Below, one piece after another: positions 20,342 to 25,070 of a stretch of DNA of 25,070 bases. Both the position numbers and the translations under genes were made by a program. Each line of letters opens with the position of its first letter. Positions within the stretch are counted from its first letter, which is position 1. Source of the DNA: a virus. The stretch is from positions 1-25,070 of IMG/VR virus record IMGVR_UViG_3300007511_000137. One strand, given 5' to 3'. The notes under the pieces were generated by a model that saw only the letters and a list, made by a program, of their open reading frames with translations, had not been told where the DNA came from and made no database searches.

Positions 20342-20694
20342 TACAGAGCTCCTGTCCAACGCACTCGGTCAAAAGACCTTTCCAGTACATTTCCTCTTCG
20401 GAAGTTTCTGGCCGGAGCCTTCCAACCAGCAGGCTTCAGAATGTCACCAAACTCAAACTTCTTATCATTCTCACAGGCGACAACGAAAGCACAAACTGAT
20501 TCGTTTGTGACTACCTTGACATATTTCTTACCCATATAGTAGGTAAGTGAAGCGTGATACTCATTACACATTCGCTTCTTGATTGGGTCATCGGTTTTCA
20601 TCCACTCACGATAACTATCGTTCATGTGGTCTAACATAGCGTCAAGACCTTCTACTAACGCTTCAACTTTTTCACCATCTATACTTACGGCCAT
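20341..20694 (-). CDS. Conserved small phage protein of unknown function
   Basis: The product is 117 residues. After a helical N-terminus (MAVSIDGEKVEALVEGLDAM) comes KYVKVVTNESVCAFVVACEN, then FEFGDILKPAGWKAPARNFR and RVRWTGAL. I recall this second block from many T4-like phage hypothetical proteins. The start is fixed by the cassette leader (GGAGATTGAAATG). Confidence 0.75.
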   Translation of the reverse strand: MAVSIDGEKVEALVEGLDAMLDHMNDSYREWMKTDDPIKKRMCNEYHASLTYYMGKKYVKVVTNESVCAFVVACENDKKFEFGDILKPAGWKAPARNFRRGNVLERSFDRVRWTGAL

Positions 20695-20732
20695 TTCAAT
20701 CTCCGTTAGGGTTTCTCAATCACTCAGGTAAT

Positions 20733-20761
20733 AGTATCTCACGGCAAGATACCATTGTCAA
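20733..20761 (-). promoter_or_regulatory. Early promoter, cassette type
   Basis: TTGACA (20756-20761), 17 bp ending in TGA, GATACT (20733-20738) on the - strand. The TGA of the TGAGATACT box (20739-20741) is the stop codon of the preceding methyltransferase gene. The leader matches that of 18103-18131 over more than 25 bases. Confidence 0.82.
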
Positions 20762-21602
20762 GTCTTTTTTTAAAAATAAGCAACTCTTCATGGATTCTTA
20801 CAGTTTTTCGTTTATTCCAGAGTTTCAGTCTGGAAGGTGCTGTTCCCATAGGTTTCTTGATTATCACCTTGTCATATAAACTCAAACCAGCATCTTCGCC
20901 ACATCTTATCATATCTGAAACAAAAGGAACCAACCGATTTATCAACTTACGACCTTCAGAATAATCTCTGAAATCTGCCACTACAAAACAACAATACGAT
21001 TCTTCATACATCAGAGAAGAACATTTTGAATACACACGGCCCATCTCTACAAGAAAATCAGCATAATTAGATATGGCGCTCATATCATTATCCTGTTCAG
21101 AGTATGTTTCCAGATTCCAGTAAGGTGGGCATGTGAATATCAAATCAAACTTCTTATCAGACTCAAACTCTCTGCAATCCATGTTCAATACATTGACTTC
21201 ACTCGTTTCAAATAAAGCATTAGTGTTCAATATATTGTTTATCTTATCACACTCATCTTTTCTAACTTCACATCCAGTATAGTTGTAGTCAAGTATTTTT
21301 GCCACATAGGGTCTGACTACAGAACTGAAAGGGTCAAAGATAGTGCCGTTCTTCGGACAGTATGAAGAGTAGACCATCTTACAAAGTTTTGGATTGAAGT
21401 AACTTGTGGTTGCAGTGTAGGCTGTATTTTCACCAGCTCCACCAAAACTCTTTAGAGTATTTTCTCTGGTGGATTTACCCTGTCTTTCTTTGAGGTATTT
21501 TAGGATAGGATTTGAAAACTTTGGGTCATCGCTTTCCCAAATAGAATATGGAATCATGCCGTAAGTAGACATGAAATCCACTCGTTCATATTTCTCACTC
21601 AT
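20739..21602 (-). CDS. DNA methyltransferase-like protein (N4/N6 amino type)
   Basis: The product is 287 residues from ATG 21600-21602 (MSEKYERVDFMSTYG), which overlaps the previous stop (ATGA); a longer in-frame start is inside that gene. The S-adenosylmethionine site is IFDPFSSVVRPYVAKIL at about 88-104 with GCEV; the catalytic motif is TCPPYW at 157-162, the form (S/T)xPPYW typical of N4-cytosine and some N6-adenine enzymes. A C-terminal block (EELLIFKK) closes the fold. No restriction partner is adjacent, so it is an orphan enzyme, probably for protecting phage DNA. The target sequence cannot be read from the protein. Confidence 0.83.
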   Translation of the reverse strand: MSEKYERVDFMSTYGMIPYSIWESDDPKFSNPILKYLKERQGKSTRENTLKSFGGAGENTAYTATTSYFNPKLCKMVYSSYCPKNGTIFDPFSSVVRPYVAKILDYNYTGCEVRKDECDKINNILNTNALFETSEVNVLNMDCREFESDKKFDLIFTCPPYWNLETYSEQDNDMSAISNYADFLVEMGRVYSKCSSLMYEESYCCFVVADFRDYSEGRKLINRLVPFVSDMIRCGEDAGLSLYDKVIIKKPMGTAPSRLKLWNKRKTVRIHEELLIFKKRLDNGILP

Positions 21603-21835
21603 CTGATGCCATAGGCCCTGGCCAAAGTTCCATAGTCCTTGTATCCTAATCTGGACCATTTAGCAAAACCTTCTCTACCCAACTCCCAGAATACACGCCT
21701 ATTTACAGCCAGTTGGATTCTGTTCGTCTCTGCGATGTGTTCTGCATTTGGTTGGAGTTTTGGTGTGACCTTGGCACCTTTGTTCTTCAGTACATTCAGA
21801 CGCCAAAAGAATTGTTTGTTGGACTTGAATTTCAT
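21599..21835 (-). CDS. Unknown basic protein
   Basis: The 78-residue protein begins MKFKSNKQFFWRLNVLKNKG and is helical and basic throughout (NRIQLAVNRRVFWELGREGF). It could bind nucleic acid. The ATG overlaps the stop of the 58-residue gene and its stop overlaps the methyltransferase start. GAGGTG lies upstream. Confidence 0.68.
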   Translation of the reverse strand: MKFKSNKQFFWRLNVLKNKGAKVTPKLQPNAEHIAETNRIQLAVNRRVFWELGREGFAKWSRLGYKDYGTLARAYGIR

Positions 21836-22008
21836 ATTTCTAATTCACCTCTGTCAATTGCTTCAATCGCACGAACACGAAACTTGGCACGTTCTACAAT
21901 AGACATACCCTTCTCTCTCGCAATCTCATCAATACGAGACTCTAACCTTGCCTTCTTTGAGGCCAGATGAGCCTTAGCGATACCTTCTACAATTTCTAAT
22001 TCTCTCAT
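21832..22008 (-). CDS. 58-residue helical protein
   Basis: ATG 22006-22008 to TGA 21832-21834, coupled at both ends by ATGA overlaps, which makes the frame convincing. The product MRELEIVEGIAKAHLASKKA and REKGMSIVERAKFRVRAIEA is nearly all amphipathic helix and charged. The function is unknown. AAGGG lies upstream of the ATG. Confidence 0.65.
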   Translation of the reverse strand: MRELEIVEGIAKAHLASKKARLESRIDEIAREKGMSIVERAKFRVRAIEAIDRGELEI

Positions 22009-22265
22009 AATGTAAACCCTTCCTTAATAATGTTAATTTTCTCATGGAGAGTCAAAGCCTCTCCCTTCTCTATACATTCAAAAGCAGCATTGTTCTCAAG
22101 TAACTTAATCTTGTTTACCAGTTCCCACTTGGTTCTTCGGGCACCATCAAGGTCACTTTCCAGAACAGCGATTCGGGAACACACATCTATCAAATCATCG
22201 TTGGCCATTTCCAACATTATGTCACGTTTACCACGATTGTAATCATTCATTTCTTTTTCCGTCAT
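22005..22265 (-). CDS. Coiled-coil protein of unknown function
   Basis: The 86-residue protein starts MTEKEMNDYNRGKRDIMLEM. A heptad pattern runs through SRIAVLESDLDGARRTKWEL and VNKIKLLENNAAFE, so it is likely a dimeric coiled coil. The ATG has GGAGACCGC upstream and overlaps the previous stop. The partner is unknown. Confidence 0.7.
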   Translation of the reverse strand: MTEKEMNDYNRGKRDIMLEMANDDLIDVCSRIAVLESDLDGARRTKWELVNKIKLLENNAAFECIEKGEALTLHEKINIIKEGFTL

Positions 22266-22465
22266 GCGGTCTCCATTGTCAAATGAGGATAAACCTCAAA
22301 TTCACTATCGAAAAAGTTAGCCATTCGTGAACAGCGAACCTCAACCCACTCACCAGTATAGTCTTTAAAAGTCTTGACACCATACTTGGTCAACCACTCA
22401 AGACCTGCCTCTAAACTCTCAAGACCAGTTTCGTACTCAATAAACTCTTTTTTTACCATTCCCAT
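22262..22465 (-). CDS. Unknown small protein, first gene of a cassette
   Basis: The product is 67 residues from ATG 22463-22465 (MGMVKKEFIEYETGLESLEA), as set by the cassette leader GGAGATTGAATATG; the in-frame TTG two codons earlier lies in the leader. The protein is mixed alpha/beta and acidic, with WLTKYGVKTFKDYTGEWVEV in the middle. No family is recognised. Confidence 0.7.
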   Translation of the reverse strand: MGMVKKEFIEYETGLESLEAGLEWLTKYGVKTFKDYTGEWVEVRCSRMANFFDSEFEVYPHLTMETA

Positions 22466-22507
22466 ATTCAATCTCCGAAAGGGTTATTGTCTCTCTCACT
22501 TGACTAT

Positions 22508-22536
22508 AGTATCTCAAATTTTGGAGTCAATGTCAA
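22508..22536 (-). promoter_or_regulatory. Early promoter, cassette type
   Basis: TTGACA (22531-22536), 17 bp ending in TGA, GATACT (22508-22513) on the - strand. The leader reads CAAGTGAGAGAGACAATAA, CCCTTTC, then GGAGATTGAATATG. It starts the run of five overlapping genes down to the methyltransferase. Confidence 0.82.
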
Positions 22537-22544
22537 GAAAAAAA

Positions 22545-22847
22545 TCACGCCTCCAAATGGGCAATTCCATCTTTCTGCATTCCCTGTTCCGACCAACGAA
22601 CCTCACGACCAATTGCGTCAGAGATGGCTCTCTCAAAACCAGAGTCAGTATAGATTGTCCAATCAGCGTCATGACGAACATAGACATCAAAGTAGTGAAA
22701 CTCATCAATATCATACTCACGAATGGTAATTGACTCTATTGAAACAATCTCATCAGCCCCAGAAGACTTTCTCCAAAGGGAATCACCACTCAGGGACACA
22801 GCAATTTTTGACTCAATAATTTTTTCTGTTTCGTTTCGTATTGTCAT
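22545..22847 (-). CDS. Unknown protein
   Basis: The product is 100 residues from ATG 22845-22847 (MTIRNETEKIIESKIAVSLS), which has GAGAG upstream and lies 11 bases after the previous stop; a longer reading would overlap that gene. A beta-rich middle (SIESITIREYDIDEFHYFDV with YVRHDADWTIYT) and an acidic helix are visible. No family is recognised. Confidence 0.68.
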   Translation of the reverse strand: MTIRNETEKIIESKIAVSLSGDSLWRKSSGADEIVSIESITIREYDIDEFHYFDVYVRHDADWTIYTDSGFERAISDAIGREVRWSEQGMQKDGIAHLEA

Positions 22848-22858
22848 ATTGATTCTCT

Positions 22859-23221
22859 CTATGAATTCATTAACATTCCATATTCTGACCAATAATGCTT
22901 CTTCTCTCTTGAATAAACATTATGTTTTTTGATATTCCATTTCTCAATCACAGGTTCACCTTCTTCATCTTCATCCATAAGAATATAGACTACAGTTTTC
23001 AGAACCCGTGCCATACGAAATCCTCTGTCCATTTTCCAAGGGGTAGTTACCCAGACTCTATGAATATACTGTGCCCTCAAACCATAATCAGCATATGCTA
23101 TCCAATCTTCTTCCTTGGCTTCTGAATATTCAAAAAGATTTCCTGTTTCCTTTTCCTCAAAGGAACCTATAATCGAACTGTCACCTACATTAAAATAAGT
23201 ACTAGAATCAGCGAATGCCAT
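22859..23221 (-). CDS. Unknown protein, first gene of a cassette
   Basis: The 120-residue protein starts MAFADSSTYFNVGDSSIIGS and continues with an acidic, aromatic-rich core (EEDWIAYADYGLRAQYIHRV) and TVVYILMDEDEEGEPVIEKW. The beta-strand pattern suggests a small barrel. The function is unknown. The start is fixed by GGAGATTTGATATG in the leader. Confidence 0.7.
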   Translation of the reverse strand: MAFADSSTYFNVGDSSIIGSFEEKETGNLFEYSEAKEEDWIAYADYGLRAQYIHRVWVTTPWKMDRGFRMARVLKTVVYILMDEDEEGEPVIEKWNIKKHNVYSREKKHYWSEYGMLMNS

Positions 23222-23268
23222 ATCAAATCTCCAAAAAGGGGGTTATTATCTCTCTCTCACTTGATTAT

Positions 23269-23297
23269 ATTATCTCAAATGCTGTAGTCATTGTCAA
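23269..23297 (-). promoter_or_regulatory. Early promoter, cassette type
   Basis: TTGACA (23292-23297), 17 bp ending in TGA, GATAAT (23269-23274) on the - strand. The leader has CAAGTGAGAGAGAGATAATAA then GGAGATTTGATATG. The stop codon of the SprT-like gene (23294-23296) is within the -35 box. Confidence 0.82.
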
Positions 23298-23809
23298 GAA
23301 GAAAAATCAAATTCTTCTGAAATGCTTTTCCAAAAGGATAGAAAGGAAATCAACAGCCCTTTCTCTCTACCATAGGCTTCGATTTCATAGGGGAGTTCAA
23401 AATACTCTGTCAGAGTATCTACGACATGATGGACACCGCGGTAGCAGAGTCCTTCTCTTCGTATGGATAATTCACCCATTACATACTGTTTAACGTGTAC
23501 CAGTTCATGGGCCAGAGTCTTGAGTACTTCGTGTGCCCATTCTGTAGTATCTCGTTTACGCCCGTAGTTATCTACTTCGAGGCGATGATGGTCAATCATT
23601 ACTCTGAAATGTCTAGGCCGATACGGATTGGCATCTCTATCAATCATCGCCTCTCCCTCTGCAGAGTGATGTCGAAAATGTACATCAATCGAAAGATTGT
23701 TTCGTAATCGTTTGGATTCTACCAGACGGGCCATGGCAAACTCGACCATGCCGTAGAGGGCCATTCTGAATTCAGTACCGAAATTTCTACTGTGAATTTT
23801 GACTCGCAT
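23294..23809 (-). CDS. SprT-like zinc metalloprotease
   Basis: The product is 171 residues from ATG 23807-23809 (MRVKIHSRNFGTEF), set by GAGAGGTGAT directly upstream. It carries the zinc/catalytic motif HELVHVKQY at 101-109 (HExxH variant H-E-L-V-H) and a downstream LPYEIEAYGRE block like the E-x-x-A-Y region of SprT/Spartan-type proteins. In cells Spartan proteases cut proteins crosslinked to DNA; in bacteria and phages the role of SprT proteins is poorly known. No zinc-ribbon tail is seen, so this is the short form. It ends in the next promoter. Confidence 0.83.
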   Translation of the reverse strand: MRVKIHSRNFGTEFRMALYGMVEFAMARLVESKRLRNNLSIDVHFRHHSAEGEAMIDRDANPYRPRHFRVMIDHHRLEVDNYGRKRDTTEWAHEVLKTLAHELVHVKQYVMGELSIRREGLCYRGVHHVVDTLTEYFELPYEIEAYGREKGLLISFLSFWKSISEEFDFSS

Positions 23810-23838
23810 ATCACCTCTCTCTCTCATTGTTGAGTCTT

Positions 23839-23867
23839 ATTATCTCATACTAACGAATCGTTGTCAA
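23839..23867 (-). promoter_or_regulatory. Early promoter, cassette type, for the SprT-like gene
   Basis: TTGACA (23862-23867), 17 bp ending in TGA, GATAAT (23839-23844) on the - strand. The leader is short and goes from CAACAATGAGAGAGAGAG straight into GTGATATG, without the CCCTTT/GGAGATT part. The -35 box lies within the coding end of the previous gene. Confidence 0.8.
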
Positions 23868-23990
23868 GTCTTTTTTTTGCTGTGGTGGTGGTGGGTCTTT
23901 ATCGTAATCTGCAGGACACATATTACGCTCATAGCGGGCTAGTTCTTTAGCAGTCATAGTCTTGGGATGTTCTCGTAAGATTATGACCAT
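23850..23990 (-). CDS. 46-residue protein of unknown function
   Basis: ATG 23988-23990 (MVIILREHPKTMTAKELARY) has AAGGAAG upstream. An alternative ATG 45 bases earlier would overlap the previous gene and has no ribosome-binding site. The end is proline- and lysine-rich (DPPPPQQKKDLTTIR). The final codons run through the next promoter. Confidence 0.6.
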   Translation of the reverse strand: MVIILREHPKTMTAKELARYERNMCPADYDKDPPPPQQKKDLTTIR

Positions 23991-24003
23991 TCTATCGTCT
24001 TCC

Positions 24004-24225
24004 TTATCCTTTGCTAGTATTCCCTGTATCGGCATTAGGCAATTCTATTATGGGTAAAAGCCCTCTGTGGTCTTGATGTTGCACGAACCAATACTGTGTA
24101 TCCAGCATATGCATCTCTTTCGATAGATTACGATGATGTTGTACCTGTTTCCGCATAGTCTTGAGTTCGCGGATCAACTCATCATAGGTCATACCATCTT
24201 CTCTTTCCATAAGAGTATTTATCAT
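24004..24225 (-). CDS. Unknown small helical protein
   Basis: The product is 73 residues from ATG 24223-24225 (MINTLMEREDGMTYDELIRE), which overlaps the stop of the oxygenase gene (ATGA); an in-frame start further up lies inside that gene. A helical first half with basic residues (LKTMRKQVQHHRNLSKEMHM) and a C-terminal tail are visible. No family is recognised. Confidence 0.68.
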   Translation of the reverse strand: MINTLMEREDGMTYDELIRELKTMRKQVQHHRNLSKEMHMLDTQYWFVQHQDHRGLLPIIELPNADTGNTSKG

Positions 24226-24986
24226 CTGAAAGAGTTGCCGTGTACCCAACCTACTACCACATATCTAGTACCCTTAGTCATAGGCATTACTCTATGTACC
24301 ATATATGTTGGGAACAAGACCATATTACCAATAGATTCTTTATCCGTCTGGCCGGGATATGGGTCCATGTTTCTACCGATGTGGAAACACAACTCACCAC
24401 CCTCATATTCGCCTGGATTGAGCAATATACTGTAACTTATCTTTCGCATGGATGGCACTGGCCCCGGCCCCATATCCATATGCCAATCATATTTGCCGGG
24501 TTTACCATGCACATTAATATCTGGTGCTTGATACCGCATTACATTAGGTGGTTCTGCCAGGCCGTGTATGTCGAAACCATAACCCTGTTCTTGATTATTA
24601 AAACTCACGATATTCTGCATAATCTTACCGAATAACCACTCGTCAGGGCCTTTTGGTATGAATAATGTAGTATTGCGATAGTCGTGGTCCTCTTCAAAGT
24701 TTTGTTTTATCTCAGCACCCTTATCACGCTGGATCATAGACTCACGTTCATCCCAATCATTCAGAGCGGTGTTTATAATCTGGTTACACTCGTCTGCAGT
24801 AAATACATTAGGTAACATAGCGACCCTATCCAGATATGGACACTGCCGTTGCGGTACTTGTTCTGGTGCATCACTCATTGGTTTAGCAGTTCTATAATCT
24901 GCTTGACCTTCATTCCGCCCACTGCGTGCTACTGGTCTTCTATCACCTCTACCCTTACCTTTTCTACTATGTTTACTCTTTGGCAT
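24222..24986 (-). CDS. 2-oxoglutarate/Fe(II)-dependent oxygenase
   Basis: The 254-residue protein has the iron and 2-oxoglutarate ligands of the double-stranded beta-helix oxygenases: His169 and Asp171 in YDWHMDMG, His231 in YMVHRV and Arg241 in GTRYVVVGW. The region ISYSILLNPGEYEGGELCFH is the typical core of the prolyl-4-hydroxylase/PiuC-like subfamily. The first 40 residues are basic and disordered (KHSRKGKGRGDRRPVARSGR) and may bind nucleic acid. Such enzymes are very common in marine T4-like phages; hydroxylation of a protein, peptide or modified base is possible, but the substrate is unknown. The ATG has AGGAATAAACT upstream. Confidence 0.88.
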   Translation of the reverse strand: MPKSKHSRKGKGRGDRRPVARSGRNEGQADYRTAKPMSDAPEQVPQRQCPYLDRVAMLPNVFTADECNQIINTALNDWDERESMIQRDKGAEIKQNFEEDHDYRNTTLFIPKGPDEWLFGKIMQNIVSFNNQEQGYGFDIHGLAEPPNVMRYQAPDINVHGKPGKYDWHMDMGPGPVPSMRKISYSILLNPGEYEGGELCFHIGRNMDPYPGQTDKESIGNMVLFPTYMVHRVMPMTKGTRYVVVGWVHGNSFR

Positions 24987-25070
24987 AGTTTATTCCTGCA
25001 TGTTTTTCTATAATACGCTTTTTCATTTATTCTGCTCTGCCACAGTTATTCTGCTGTCACTGCCCTGTGC
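24987..25070. other. Window edge, no gene assigned
   Basis: The last 84 bases hold no clear gene. On the - strand GCAGAATAA occurs twice within about 25 bases, and a 17-codon frame starting MKKRIIEKHAG would overlap the oxygenase start. The upstream gene and promoter are outside the window. Confidence 0.4.

Noticed and set aside
1-25070. CRISPR array, insertion sequence or integrase
   Set aside because: No regularly spaced identical repeats, no terminal inverted repeats with a transposase, and no recombinase motif were found. The repeats present are promoter cassettes and in-gene protein repeats.

Overview
The window is a piece of a T4-like (myovirus-type) phage genome, AT-rich and tightly packed, with many start/stop overlaps (ATGA, TAATG) and little non-coding DNA. 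Recognisable T4-family genes are a gp26-like baseplate/chaperone gene, a tape measure gene, the single-stranded DNA-binding protein gp32, the late-transcription coactivator gp33 and T4-type RNase H. The cellular-type genes (iscU, 2OG-Fe(II) oxygenase, SprT-like protease, SET domain, glycosyltransferases) resemble the accessory content of marine T4-like phages. A circularly permuted (two-piece) tmRNA gene suggests an alphaproteobacterial host. That is an inference, because a few other lineages also have permuted tmRNA.

Layout. Positions 1-4696 are on the + strand and hold late structural genes: a gp26-like gene, a -1 frame extension reached through a textbook slippery site plus stem, and a 1214-residue tape measure protein with internal repeats. 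Everything from 4693 to the right end is on the - strand. Read in the direction of transcription, from high to low coordinates, this strand begins with a 2OG oxygenase. It continues with a field of about twenty very small early genes (24.2 to 16.6 kb), broken up by near-identical promoter/leader cassettes. Next come a GT-A-like glycosyltransferase with a SET-domain protein, and then a GT-B glycosyltransferase, RNase H and a secreted cell-wall hydrolase. These are followed by an FmdB-type zinc ribbon, a PD-(D/E)XK exonuclease and the tmRNA. A final operon holds a nuclease, a membrane protein, IscU, a putative capsid-targeted protein, gp33 and gp32.

Regulation. Eleven sigma70-like promoters (TTGACA, 16-17 bp, TATAAT/GATAAT) can be read directly on the - strand. 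Seven share an extended TGAGAYAMT/TGAGATA-type -10 region. Most of these also share a leader ending in GGAGATT just before the ATG. This looks like repeated cassettes that let small early genes be shuffled. Several promoters are embedded in the stop codon of the gene before them.

Most notable: (1) the phage-encoded split tmRNA with a legible degradation tag ending YALAA, and a small membrane-peptide ORF in the spacer between its two halves; (2) the -1 frameshift signal at the end of the gp26-like gene, immediately before the tape measure gene, which is where other tailed phages keep their frameshifted tail-assembly chaperones; (3) at least two multi-helix RNA structures in - strand untranslated regions; (4) an intact phage IscU; (5) several genes under 60 codons that are easy to miss.
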